Source: Eoetvoesia sp035555955 (lineage in GTDB: Bacteria; Pseudomonadota; Gammaproteobacteria; Burkholderiales; Burkholderiaceae_B). From it: DNA of 64,000 nt. The notes beneath the pieces are model-generated. The model had not been told where the DNA came from and did not search any database. It was given only the letters and a program-made list of their open reading frames with translations. Positions within the stretch are counted from its first letter, which is position 1. Each line of letters begins with the position of its first letter. The position numbers and the translations under genes are program-made. This document shows, one piece after another, positions 1 through 8,287 of the stretch. Location: positions 186,001 to 250,000 of the forward strand of contig NZ_DATMGA010000016.1 of assembly GCF_035555955.1 (NCBI RefSeq), written 5' to 3'.

Positions 1-2237
1 CTGAAATCAATAGTGCCAAGCCCGTTGCCGAGCCTGAAGAGTGGGCTGAGGCACGGAAAGCCATACTGAACATCTACTGGCAGTTACTTGCTCCGGAAGG
101 GTTGCCGGAACGCGACGAATTGGCTTTGCCCGTGGTTAATTGGCTGGCAGGGTTGACCAGTACTGCCGACTGGATCGCTTCCAATCCCGAGTGGTTTCCT
201 CTGGGTGAGCGAGGGCATGCCAGTTTGGCTGATTATTTTGCTCATGCTGCGCAACTGGCGCACGACGCATTGAAGCATGTGGGTTGGCGACCTATGCAGC
301 CCTTCTTGAATACTGAAGCATCTACGGGAGACTTGTTGGCGCGGATGGTAAGGGATAACGATTGGTCGATTCGCCCCTTGCAGCAGGCGGGTGACCTGTT
401 ATTGCAGCAAGCGGCGGGGCCATCGCTACTGTTGGTGGAGGCTCCGATGGGTGAAGGCAAAACAGAACTGGCATTTCTGGCGCATTTGCGTTTGCAGGCG
501 CGCAATGGCCACCGGGGGTTGTATATAGCCTTACCCACTCAGGCCACGGGGAATGCCATGTTTCGGCGTGTTCTGAGCTTTCTGAATCAATTTGCGGACA
601 ACCCTACGGATGTGCAGTTGGTTCATGGTGGTGCAGCTATGAACGATGATCTATTGCGCTTGCGCGGTATTGATGAGTCCCGTGACGCTACGCTGTCTGC
701 ATCGATGTGGTTCTCGCAACGGCGTCGTCCGTTGTTGTCACCCTATGGCGTGGGCACGGTTGATCAGGCATTGCTGGCAACGCTTAACGTCAAGCATCAT
801 TTTGTGCGGTTATGGGGTTTGGGAAATCGCGTGGTAATCCTGGATGAAATCCATGCATACGATACCTATACCACCGGCCTGATCGTGGCATTGCTGCAAT
901 GGCTTAAAGCACTGGGTAGTTCAGTAGTGCTGATGAGCGCCACATTACCCCGCTTGCGGCGAGACGAATTACTCGCAGCCTGGGGCCTACCTGCCAGTCA
1001 GGTGCCGGAACTGCCCTACCCGCGTGTGTTGCTGGTTGATGACGCCGGTGTGCGGGGAAGTACGTTCTCCAGCCGGCCTCTGCCGTCCATTCAACTGCAC
1101 TGTCTGGGTGAAGGTGTGGAAGACATGAGCGGCAAGGCCATTGAGTTGTTGGGTGCTGGCGGTTGCGGCGCATTGATCGTCAACACGGTGGAGCGGGCGC
1201 AAATGCTGTACTGCTCATTGCGCGAACGCTTGAAGGGCGATGATATCGAGCTATTGCTGTTTCATGCACGATTTCCTGCAGACGAGCGTCGAGAGCATGA
1301 GGAACAGGTGCTTAGTCATTTCGGCTTGTCGAAATCGCGTCCCGAGCGCGCTTTGATGATTGCAACACAGGTTGCGGAACAGTCTCTGGATATTGATTTT
1401 GATTTCATGCTCAGCGATTTAGCTCCAGTCGATTTGTTATTGCAGCGCGCTGGCCGCTTGCATCGCCATAGCCGTTCCCGCCCTGCGGCACATATGCAGG
1501 CGGGGCTTTGGGTGGCAGGCCTGACGCCAGAATTTCCTGATTTGAATGCGACAGCCTGGGGCTTTGTGTATGACCCTTATATCCTCGGCCGCACCTGGGC
1601 CAAGCTCAGGCAGGAAGCGGAATTGCATCTGCCGGACGATATTGAGCGCTTGGTGCAATGGGTCTATGGCGATGATCCGTTGCCGGAGGGGTTGCAGGAG
1701 GCGGTGCAAAGCAGCATAGACATAGAGTCTTATGGCCAGCATTTGGCCAAAGAAAAACGAGAGCGGCAGCAGGCCATGAATATTACGCTGGACAGCGGGG
1801 CCGAGTTGGTCGACGCCTATATGGGAAAGCCCAAAGGCAATGAAGAAGGGGACGATCTGCGCAATGAGACCCGTCTTGGACGTAACACAGTGATGTTAAT
1901 TCCTGTGGAAAAGGTTGAGGGTGGATGGCAGGTTGATGGGGTTGTTTTTCAACCCGATCAGAGGTTGGATGGTCAGACCGTTCGAAAACTCTACAGCCGA
2001 CAGATCGCCGTTTCCAAAACGGCGGTAGTCAAGCATTTTCAATTGAATCAATACGGGCAGGCGCCCGCATCGTTCGCCGAGAATGCGGTGCTGCGACACT
2101 TTTATCCGCTGATTCTGGTTGATAGGTGTTACAGGCTGGGCAACTTGAATGTGATGCTGGATCGAGAACTGGGCTTGGTTTTTGAAAAAGCGGAAGGGGA
2201 TCCGCGCATCCCTGCTGATGCAGGGAAATCATATTGA
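1..2237 (+). CDS. cas3: Cas3 helicase-nuclease, type I-E (5' truncated by window edge)
   Basis: Cas3 is recruited by target-bound Cascade and unwinds and degrades the DNA. The frame is open to the left edge, so the gene starts outside and the N-terminal HD nuclease domain is mostly not visible; a TTG at 102 is internal. Visible are the post-HD linker, Walker A APMGEGKTE (near 441-467), the DEIH box (near 841-855), the SAT motif in VVLMSATLP (near 925-950) and helicase motif VI QRAGRLHRH (near 1441-1470). The last 744 residues are present, against roughly 880-930 for the family. The TGA stop is at 2235-2237. The last 36 or so bases of the gene also carry, on the other strand, part of a crRNA-like unit (see 2185-2317). 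Family assignment is secure; nuclease integrity cannot be judged here. Confidence 0.96.
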   Translation, partial: EINSAKPVAEPEEWAEARKAILNIYWQLLAPEGLPERDELALPVVNWLAGLTSTADWIASNPEWFPLGERGHASLADYFAHAAQLAHDALKHVGWRPMQPFLNTEASTGDLLARMVRDNDWSIRPLQQAGDLLLQQAAGPSLLLVEAPMGEGKTELAFLAHLRLQARNGHRGLYIALPTQATGNAMFRRVLSFLNQFADNPTDVQLVHGGAAMNDDLLRLRGIDESRDATLSASMWFSQRRRPLLSPYGVGTVDQALLATLNVKHHFVRLWGLGNRVVILDEIHAYDTYTTGLIVALLQWLKALGSSVVLMSATLPRLRRDELLAAWGLPASQVPELPYPRVLLVDDAGVRGSTFSSRPLPSIQLHCLGEGVEDMSGKAIELLGAGGCGALIVNTVERAQMLYCSLRERLKGDDIELLLFHARFPADERREHEEQVLSHFGLSKSRPERALMIATQVAEQSLDIDFDFMLSDLAPVDLLLQRAGRLHRHSRSRPAAHMQAGLWVAGLTPEFPDLNATAWGFVYDPYILGRTWAKLRQEAELHLPDDIERLVQWVYGDDPLPEGLQEAVQSSIDIESYGQHLAKEKRERQQAMNITLDSGAELVDAYMGKPKGNEEGDDLRNETRLGRNTVMLIPVEKVEGGWQVDGVVFQPDQRLDGQTVRKLYSRQIAVSKTAVVKHFQLNQYGQAPASFAENAVLRHFYPLILVDRCYRLGNLNVMLDRELGLVFEKAEGDPRIPADAGKSY

Positions 2238-2317
2238 TTGGAAATGGTTATAGACCATTCAACCGGTTCATCCCCCTCAAGGGAGCCTGCGACAAACTAG
2301 CAGATTCTGGGTTCCGA
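2185..2317 (-). ncRNA. Candidate CreR/CreA-type crRNA-like regulatory RNA (degenerate repeat-spacer-repeat)
   Basis: Read on the minus strand, 2292-2264 is a degenerate repeat. Its last 12 nt (GGGGATGAACCG) equal the array repeat end and include the 8-nt ATGAACCG handle, and CTCCC-TTGA-GGGGG can form a hairpin before the handle. Next come a 33-nt spacer-like segment (2263-2231), then a second degenerate repeat (2230-2202) aligning without gaps to the 29-nt repeat at 19 positions. Its hairpin CCCTGC-ATCA-GCAGGG keeps the 6-bp stem and 4-nt loop by a compensated C:G to T:A pair. A promoter-like TTGAAT/TATGAT (2350-2345 and 2329-2324, 15-bp spacing) precedes it, and GCGGA-TCCCCT-TCCGC-TTTTT (2205-2185) could terminate it. 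The end positions are predicted. Published CreR and CreA RNAs have this architecture; function here is inference. Confidence 0.8.
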
Positions 2318-2335
2318 TTGTAAATCATAAAAATC

Positions 2336-2367
2336 TTATTGACCATTCAACCTTATATAAAATAATA
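2336..2367 (+). promoter_or_regulatory. cas8e promoter overlapped by the pseudo-spacer target and AAG PAM
   Basis: A -35-like TTGACC (2339-2344) and a -10-like AATAAT (2361-2366, 16-bp spacing) lie about 40 bp before cas8e. On the minus strand, GTTGAATGGTC (2351-2341) repeats the first 11 nt of the pseudo-spacer and is preceded by AAG (2354-2352), the canonical type I-E PAM. Beyond it, position 12 mismatches and 13-16 match again. Cascade bound here would cover the -35 box. The sequence match is direct; promoter strength and repression are inferred. Confidence 0.75.
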
Positions 2368-2404
2368 TTTACTTATGTAAAAAATGTTACTGGGGGATGC
2401 GTTT

Positions 2405-3973
2405 ATGAGCGGCGCTTTCAACCTGTTGGACGAACCGTGGTTGCCAGTGCGCCTAGTCGATAGGCGGGTTGTTGACTTTAGCTTGCGTGAAGTGCTTGCC
2501 CGAAGCAGTGAAATTGTCGCGCTGGCCGAAACTGAGCCGCCCAATCTGGTGGCGCAACATCGTTTGCTATTGGCAATAGTTCACCGCGCCCTGACGCTCG
2601 AGATCGGGAACTGGAAAGTCAAGGATCGGGTTCGTTGGTATCGTGAGGGGTTGCCGACAGCGGTGCTGGATGCTTATCTGGAACAGTGGCGTGACCGCTT
2701 CTGGCTGTTTCATCCTGAGTTTCCCTTCATGCAGGCGGCGGTGTTGGCAACGGCTGAAGAAACACGGGACAAGTACAAACCATGGACGCAAATATCGCTG
2801 GCCAGTGCCAGCGGTAATATGCCTGTGGTATTCGACCACGCATATGACGGTGCTCCGAAGGCGATTAGTCCCGCGAGCGCAGTGCGTACTTTGTTGGGCT
2901 TTTTACAGTTTACGCCAGGCGGGTTGGTCAAGACCCTGCGGGATGCGGACAAGGCTGGTGCATTGGCCAATACGGCTGCCGTGATTCCTATAGGTTCAAC
3001 TTTGGCGCAGACCCTGGTGCTGGGGTTGCATCCTCCAGCAAGGCAGCATGCTGAGCCCGACCTGCCAGCGTGGGAGCTAGCCCCGCTAACACTTGCTCAA
3101 TTGCGTGGCGCTCCTGTGTTGGCGACGGGCGCCAATGATCGCTATACACGTTTAAGTCGTGCTGTGCTGTTTGTGCCTGAAAAAGATGGAAATATTCGCT
3201 GGCTGCGTTTTGCCGCGGGCTGGGCCTTGGGTGAAGATGCTAACGCGCCAGATCCAATGGCTGCGTTTCGCGCGGGTAGTAATGGCTTGGTGCGGCTTAC
3301 GTTTAATGGGGGGCGTGCCATGTGGCGTGATCTTCCCGCTTTGCTACCTAACCCTGATCCAAAGCCCGGGGAAGACAGCCGGGCGCCCGCGGTGTTGAAT
3401 AGCGCTGTCAGCTTGCATGAGGAAATCAGCGATGAGAGGGTTTACCAGCCACTGTTGGTCGCTGGTTTGGCCAGCGATCAGGCGAAGTTGCTGCGCTGGC
3501 GCTCTGAGCAGATCAGCCTTCCCGTAGCACTGTTGCAGAACGCGGAACGGGCTGCTTATTTGCGCACGCTGGTGGAGCGTGCAGAAACCTTATTCAAAGA
3601 TATAAACAACTTGGCAGTACGAATGTTGGCTGAAACCTTGCCCGATTCCGACAGTAAGGATACGCGCGGTCGTGCCCGAAGTCTGCTGGAGACAGGCATG
3701 TTCTCCGCCAGCTATTTTGCCGCTGCCGAGAGAGCGTTGGTGCAAATTCTGCAACTGTTGGGCGAAGGGCAATTTGAAGGGGCTGATGAGTGCTGGGATT
3801 CCATTTTGCGACGCAGTGCCTTGTTGGCCTGGGGACACGTCGTAGCTGACATGGGTTTTTTGCCTCGAGCCTTGCGTGCGAACGCTAAATTCCTGCCAAG
3901 ATTTCATGGCTTGTTAAATAAACATGTGCCGTTAATAAATCCACCTTCGTCCAGAAAGGAGATAGCAGCGTGA
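2405..3973 (+). CDS. cas8e: Cas8e (Cse1/CasA), Cascade large subunit
   Basis: Large subunit of type I-E Cascade, which recognises the PAM and recruits Cas3. The protein opens with FNLLDEPWLPV, the hallmark N-terminus of Cse1, and has 522 residues, normal for the family. An ATG at 2384 in the same frame is possible, but 2405 is preferred because GGGGGA (2392-2397) sits 7 nt before it and the family motif then begins near residue 4. The stop overlaps the GTG start of cse2 by 4 bp, so the two are translationally coupled. The 167-bp space from cas3 holds a promoter and the crRNA-like element described separately, which suggests that cas8e to cas2 form their own transcription unit. Confidence 0.96.
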   Translation: MSGAFNLLDEPWLPVRLVDRRVVDFSLREVLARSSEIVALAETEPPNLVAQHRLLLAIVHRALTLEIGNWKVKDRVRWYREGLPTAVLDAYLEQWRDRFWLFHPEFPFMQAAVLATAEETRDKYKPWTQISLASASGNMPVVFDHAYDGAPKAISPASAVRTLLGFLQFTPGGLVKTLRDADKAGALANTAAVIPIGSTLAQTLVLGLHPPARQHAEPDLPAWELAPLTLAQLRGAPVLATGANDRYTRLSRAVLFVPEKDGNIRWLRFAAGWALGEDANAPDPMAAFRAGSNGLVRLTFNGGRAMWRDLPALLPNPDPKPGEDSRAPAVLNSAVSLHEEISDERVYQPLLVAGLASDQAKLLRWRSEQISLPVALLQNAERAAYLRTLVERAETLFKDINNLAVRMLAETLPDSDSKDTRGRARSLLETGMFSASYFAAAERALVQILQLLGEGQFEGADECWDSILRRSALLAWGHVVADMGFLPRALRANAKFLPRFHGLLNKHVPLINPPSSRKEIAA

Positions 3974-4536
3974 GCGAACATTCTGAACAGTTTGTCCGGC
4001 ATTTGACGGTTCTTAGGGACCGAGACCGAGGGGCATTGGCTGTTCTGCGCCATAGCCTCGCTTTCGAACCAGGCACGTATCCCAGGGCGTTTCCTTATGT
4101 AGAGCGATTTGCTGGCGCAGCAAGCTACGAGCGCGATGCGCGCCGCCTCGCGTTATATGCCGTGGCGGCGCTGTATGCTCGACATCCGCAGCAACATGAA
4201 CGAAGTTTATCCGCCGCGTTTGGGTTGCTTGCCAGAAAACGTGAAGCGTCGGCAGGTAAAGACTACAGCGCCAGCATCGAAAACCGTTTTCTGGCGCTGC
4301 TTGGAGCGGATGCCGGAAATATCTTCAGCTATCTGCGTCTGGTGATAAGTCTGCTGGCTGCTGATGACATCGGCTTGAATTACGCCGCGTTGCTGGATGC
4401 GCTGTCGCAATGGATGCGTCCCGACGCTGATATCGACAGATTACGCCAGTCCTGGGCTCGCGACTTTTACCGGGCGGCCCTGACCGAAGTGCCTAGCGAC
4501 ACAGACATCATAACTGGCCAAGCCAACGACTTGTAA
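3970..4536 (+). CDS. cse2: Cse2 (CasB), Cascade small subunit
   Basis: Small alpha-helical Cascade subunit, present as a dimer and stabilising the displaced strand of the R-loop. The 188-residue protein is rich in Arg and helix-forming residues and sits in the canonical place between cas8e and cas7e. The start is GTG at 3970, inside the cas8e stop (GTGA overlap), with AAAGGAG about 8 nt upstream. The assignment rests on position and on typical Cse2 features such as the N-terminal region ending in RDRGALAVLRHSL. There is no sign of truncation. Confidence 0.92.
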   Translation: MSEHSEQFVRHLTVLRDRDRGALAVLRHSLAFEPGTYPRAFPYVERFAGAASYERDARRLALYAVAALYARHPQQHERSLSAAFGLLARKREASAGKDYSASIENRFLALLGADAGNIFSYLRLVISLLAADDIGLNYAALLDALSQWMRPDADIDRLRQSWARDFYRAALTEVPSDTDIITGQANDL

Positions 4537-4548
4537 AGGAAATCCACC

Positions 4549-5682
4549 ATGAGTTTATTTCTTGAGTTTCACCTGATCCAGAATTTTGCTCCTTCCAATC
4601 TCAACCGTGACGATACCGGGGCACCCAAGGACGCTATCTTCGGTGGTCAGCGCCGGGCGCGCATTAGTAGCCAGTGTATTAAGAGAGCAATTCGCCAGGC
4701 CGCGTCCGAGTATGATCTTTTGCCATCCGAGAACCGCGGGATACGGACAAAAAAGCTTCAGTCCTTATTACTTGAAAGGCTGAGTGACCGTGATCTGGAG
4801 GAAGCCAAAGGGAAAGTTGCTGCTGCGCTTTCCGCAGCGGGGCTGAAGCTCAAGGACGATGGCAAGACGGAGTACCTGCTGTTTTTGGGCGAGAACGAAG
4901 TAACAGCCTTTGCTGACCTGATTCAGCAACATTGGGACGACTTGCCGGTAGGGGGCGACAAGAAAAGCAAGAAGGACAGCAAAGCGGCAATGCCGGCTGA
5001 AATCACCAAGCAGGCAAAGGCATTGCTTGATGGAGGTAAGGCCGTGGATGTGGCGCTGTTTGGCCGTATGCTGGCAGACCTACCGGCTGTTAATAAAGAA
5101 GCTGCATGCCAGGTGGCTCATGCGATCAGCACCCACCGTGTGGAGCGCGAATTTGACTATTTCACAGCCGTCGATGATAGGGGAGACGAAGATGAAACCG
5201 GCGCGGGCATGATCGGTCAAATCGAGTTCAACTCGGCCACCTTCTATCGCTATGCAGTGCTTGATGTGAACAAGTTACGCAAAAACTTGCAGGATGATCG
5301 CGAATTGGCGCTTTCTTCTGTAGCCGCCTTTACCGAGGCTATTGCGCGTGCTATTCCCACGGGCAAGCAAAACAGCTTTGCGGCGCATAACCCTCCGGAG
5401 TTCATAGGAGTCAGCCTGCGCCATGGCTCTCCTTTGAGCCTGGCCAATGCTTTTGAGCGGCCCGTTGCACCACGCGCCGGAAAGGCGCTGACGCAGCAAT
5501 CGGTTGAGCATATGGGTACTTACGAAGAGCAGCTTGCCGCAGCATATGCAGCGGTTGATGATCAATGGCTTTATCTTGATCTCACCGGTTCGTGGCCTCA
5601 GAGTAAAGGTGATAAGGCCTCCAGCTTGCCTGAACTCGTGCAGAAGGTAAGTCATCTGGTCGACCGAAAACTAGGGGAGTAA
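4549..5682 (+). CDS. cas7e: Cas7e (Cse4/CasC), Cascade backbone subunit
   Basis: Backbone protein of Cascade; six copies wrap the crRNA and flip out every sixth base. The 377-residue protein has the typical Cse4 N-terminus, with HLIQNFAPSNLNRDDTG followed by an FGGQRRARISSQCIKR segment. It also has the later FNSATFYRYAVLDV and SLRHGSPLSLANAFERPV stretches characteristic of the family. AAAGGAAA lies just upstream of the ATG, 12 bp after the cse2 stop. The length and motifs are those of an intact gene. Confidence 0.96.
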   Translation: MSLFLEFHLIQNFAPSNLNRDDTGAPKDAIFGGQRRARISSQCIKRAIRQAASEYDLLPSENRGIRTKKLQSLLLERLSDRDLEEAKGKVAAALSAAGLKLKDDGKTEYLLFLGENEVTAFADLIQQHWDDLPVGGDKKSKKDSKAAMPAEITKQAKALLDGGKAVDVALFGRMLADLPAVNKEAACQVAHAISTHRVEREFDYFTAVDDRGDEDETGAGMIGQIEFNSATFYRYAVLDVNKLRKNLQDDRELALSSVAAFTEAIARAIPTGKQNSFAAHNPPEFIGVSLRHGSPLSLANAFERPVAPRAGKALTQQSVEHMGTYEEQLAAAYAAVDDQWLYLDLTGSWPQSKGDKASSLPELVQKVSHLVDRKLGE

Positions 5683-5685
5683 GGG

Positions 5686-6357
5686 ATGAGCACATTGCTG
5701 CTGCGGCTGCAGGGGCCTATGCAGTCCTGGGGCACGACCAGCCGCTTCGACGAGCGCGACTCTCAGCTTGAGCCGTCGAAGTCGGGTGTGCTTGGCTTGA
5801 TTTGTGCCGCTCTGGGGCGCGACCGAGCAGAATCGGTGGATGATTTGGCTGCCTTGCGCATGGGGGTGCGTGTAGACCGTGAAGGGGTATTGATGCGCGA
5901 CTATCAAACAGCTACTGGCGTGGTAATTGCTTCCAGTGGAAAACCTGATATGTTGCGAACAGTCGTTAGTCCGCGTCATTATCTTTCAGATGCAGTGTTT
6001 CTTGTGGGGCTGGAGGGTGAGCGCGTTTTGTTGGAGCGGATCCATGCCGCTTTGAAAGAACCTTGTTGGCCCCTAGCTTTAGGACGTAAAAGCTTTGTGC
6101 CATCTCTACCCGTCCATATGCGTAACGCGGTTGTAGAAGAGCCTTTACAACATGCCCTGGAAGGCTGGCCGCTGTTGCTGGATTCCAAGTCGCCAGCTGT
6201 TACTTTGCGTGTTGTTTTGGAAGACGATGTAGAGGGCGTTGTGCGTTTGGATCAACCGGTCGCTCCATTTTCCGAACGGCGTTTTGGCCCGCGTTTTGTG
6301 AAATCAGTTCTTATGGCTGTGGAGGGTAAGCATGTATTTGACCCGGCTAACGCTTGA
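5686..6357 (+). CDS. cas5e: Cas5e (CasD), crRNA 5'-handle-binding subunit
   Basis: Cascade subunit that caps the 5' handle of the crRNA and contacts Cas8e. The 223-residue protein begins with LLLRLQGPMQSWGTTSRFDERDS, the diagnostic Cas5e opening, and continues PSKSGVLGLICAALGR. It starts 3 bp after the cas7e stop and its 3' end overlaps cas6e by 26 bp in another frame, so expression is tightly coupled. The length is typical and no lesion is visible. Confidence 0.96.
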   Translation: MSTLLLRLQGPMQSWGTTSRFDERDSQLEPSKSGVLGLICAALGRDRAESVDDLAALRMGVRVDREGVLMRDYQTATGVVIASSGKPDMLRTVVSPRHYLSDAVFLVGLEGERVLLERIHAALKEPCWPLALGRKSFVPSLPVHMRNAVVEEPLQHALEGWPLLLDSKSPAVTLRVVLEDDVEGVVRLDQPVAPFSERRFGPRFVKSVLMAVEGKHVFDPANA

Positions 6358-6952
6358 TTCTCGCAGCGCCCAGGCGCGTCGAGATTTGGCTAGTCCCTAT
6401 GACATGCATCGAACCTTGGTGCGAGCATTTGCCGTTGATGGGGAGCAAACTCCCCCACGCTTTTTGTGGCGGCTCGAGCCGCAGGTGAGTTGGGGAACCC
6501 CACCGGTTTTACTTGTTCAGTCCTCTCATACGGCAGATTGGCAGTTTCTGCAGGTAGAACCAAATTATTTAAAGCTTCTTCCAGAAACCAAGATGCTTGA
6601 TCTGGGCGATTGGATGCAGCCTCTGCGGCGATACCGTTTTCGTTTGTTTGCCAATCCCACGGTGTCGCGCGACGGGAAGCGCTATGGCCTTGCTTCGGAA
6701 GTGGACCAGTTAGCTTGGTTGAGCAGACAGGGGGAGCGACATGGTTTTGAGCTTGAGTCTGCTGTTGTGATGGCTAGCGATATGTTGAAAACGCATAAAC
6801 GCGATATTGGCATCAGTTTGCAACGCGCTTGCTATGAGGGTGTTTTGGCCGCTGCTGATATAACCCGATTGGCGGCCGCTGTTGAGGGTGGTATTGGCCC
6901 AGGCAAAGCATTTGGTTTTGGTTTGCTCAGCCTCGCGGAAATCAGACATTAA
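6332..6952 (+). CDS. cas6e: Cas6e (CasE), pre-crRNA endoribonuclease
   Basis: Cuts the pre-crRNA at the base of each repeat hairpin and stays bound to the 3' hairpin of the mature crRNA. In the 206-residue protein, SPYDMHRTLVRAF (near residues 20-32) carries the His expected of the catalytic site. The C-terminal glycine-rich loop GGIGPGKAFGFGLLSL is the RAMP signature. The start lies inside cas5e. The enzyme should recognise the array repeat hairpin and, if the minus-strand pseudo-repeats at 2202-2292 fold as predicted, those as well. Confidence 0.95.
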   Translation: MYLTRLTLDSRSAQARRDLASPYDMHRTLVRAFAVDGEQTPPRFLWRLEPQVSWGTPPVLLVQSSHTADWQFLQVEPNYLKLLPETKMLDLGDWMQPLRRYRFRLFANPTVSRDGKRYGLASEVDQLAWLSRQGERHGFELESAVVMASDMLKTHKRDIGISLQRACYEGVLAAADITRLAAAVEGGIGPGKAFGFGLLSLAEIRH

Positions 6953-6970
6953 CCGAAAGGAGGGCTTTGC

Positions 6971-7885
6971 ATGCTTCCACCCATCAAGCCATTACCTATG
7001 AAAGACCGTATCTCGATGGTTTTCATTCAGTATGGCCAGATCGATGTGCAGGATGGAGCGTTTGCTGTCATCGACCAGAACGGTGTACGAATGCTGATAC
7101 CGGTGGGGTCGGTGGCATGTATTATGTTGGAGCCGGGTACGCGGGTATCCCATGCGGCTGTGCATCTGGCTTCTACCGTTGGAACTCTACTTGTGTGGGT
7201 AGGAGAATCTGGCGTACGTTTGTATGCTAGTGGTCAACCGGGAGGCGCGCGCGCCGATCGGCTCTTGTATCAGGCCAAGTTGGCTTTAGATGATGATTTG
7301 CGCCTCAAGGTCGTGCGCAAGATGTACGAATTGCGTTTTGGTGAAGTGGCGCCACAACGCCGAAGTATTGAGCAGTTGCGTGGCATCGAGGGTGCGCGTG
7401 TACGCGAAACCTATAAACTTTTGGCTCAGCAATACAAAGTCAATTGGCGCGCTCGAAATTATGATCGGCATCAGTGGGACGCTGCTGATATCCCCAACCG
7501 ATGTTTGTCAGCGGCTACTTCCTGTTTATATGGCATTACTGAGGCAGCCGTTTTAGCGGCGGGTTATGCTCCGGCCGTAGGGTTTATCCATACAGGTAAG
7601 CCGCTTTCATTTGTCTATGACATTGCCGATTTATTTAAATTCGAGACCGTTGTACCACTTGCATTCAGCATTGCATCCAAATCTCCATTTCAGCCGGAAC
7701 GGGAAGTCCGTCAAGGTTGTCGCGATCTATTTCGTAGCAGCAAACTATTAGAGAAAATTATTCCTTCTATTGAAGATGTATTGGCTGCGGGCGAAATAGA
7801 ACCGCCTACGACACCGCCTGAGTCCGTTCTTCCCGCTATTCCGAACCCGCAAAGCATTGGCGATGCTGGGCATCGTACTCAATAA
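6971..7885 (+). CDS. cas1: Cas1 spacer-integration nuclease
   Basis: Catalytic subunit of the Cas1-Cas2 integrase that inserts new spacers at the leader end. The 304-residue protein has the expected metal ligands: Glu140 in RGIEGARVRETY, His207 in GFIHTGKPLSF, and Asp217 and Asp220 in VYDIADLFKFE, at almost the same positions as in E. coli Cas1. AAGGAGG (6957-6963) sits 7 nt before the ATG, supporting this start. The C-terminal tail after about residue 275 is Pro-rich and probably disordered. It follows cas6e by 18 bp. Confidence 0.97.
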   Translation: MLPPIKPLPMKDRISMVFIQYGQIDVQDGAFAVIDQNGVRMLIPVGSVACIMLEPGTRVSHAAVHLASTVGTLLVWVGESGVRLYASGQPGGARADRLLYQAKLALDDDLRLKVVRKMYELRFGEVAPQRRSIEQLRGIEGARVRETYKLLAQQYKVNWRARNYDRHQWDAADIPNRCLSAATSCLYGITEAAVLAAGYAPAVGFIHTGKPLSFVYDIADLFKFETVVPLAFSIASKSPFQPEREVRQGCRDLFRSSKLLEKIIPSIEDVLAAGEIEPPTTPPESVLPAIPNPQSIGDAGHRTQ

Positions 7886-7910
7886 GAAATTTTTTTGAAC
7901 GGCGCTTGTC

Positions 7911-8219
7911 ATGAGTTTTACTGTTGTCGTTACTGAAAATGTCCCCCCGCGTTTACGTGGCCGTATGGCTATTTGGTTGCTAGAGGTGCGTGCTGGTGTT
8001 TATATCGGCGATGTATCGCGGCGCACGCGCGAGATGTTGTGGGAGCAGTTGCAAGAAGGGTATTCGGAGGGGAGTGTTGTTATGGCTTGGGGAAGTCGTA
8101 ATGAATCGGGCTATGAATTTCAAACTTTAGGAGAAAATCGGCGCGTTCCGACTGATTTTGATGGACTTCGATTGGTGTCTTTTCGGCCAATAGTGTCAAC
8201 AGATCCAGACGCTCTTTAA
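7911..8219 (+). CDS. cas2: Cas2, type I-E (CT1978 family)
   Basis: Structural partner of Cas1 in spacer acquisition. The 102-residue protein begins MSFTVVVTENVPPRLRGRMAIWLLEVRAGVYIG and includes SGYEFQTLGE, the pattern of the type I-E Cas2 family. It starts 25 bp after cas1 with only a weak ribosome-binding site and ends directly at the CRISPR leader. It is the last gene of the cas operon. Confidence 0.95.
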   Translation: MSFTVVVTENVPPRLRGRMAIWLLEVRAGVYIGDVSRRTREMLWEQLQEGYSEGSVVMAWGSRNESGYEFQTLGENRRVPTDFDGLRLVSFRPIVSTDPDAL

Positions 8220-8287
8220 CAACCAGAAAAATCGGTACAATTCTTCTTTGTTGAATTTCCCTTATGTATTAAGGGTTTGCGGAAAGT
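8220..8287 (+). promoter_or_regulatory. CRISPR leader
   Basis: These 68 AT-rich bases lie between the cas2 stop and the first repeat. They include TTGAAT (8251-8256) and a small hairpin, CCCTTA-TGTAT-TAAGGG (8259-8275). By position this is the leader that drives array transcription and marks the integration end. It is short; part of the functional leader may lie in the end of cas2. No confident IHF site was seen. Confidence 0.7.

Noticed and set aside
102..104. TTG as the start of cas3
   Set aside because: The frame is open to the left edge with sensible coding upstream; the HD domain must lie outside the window.
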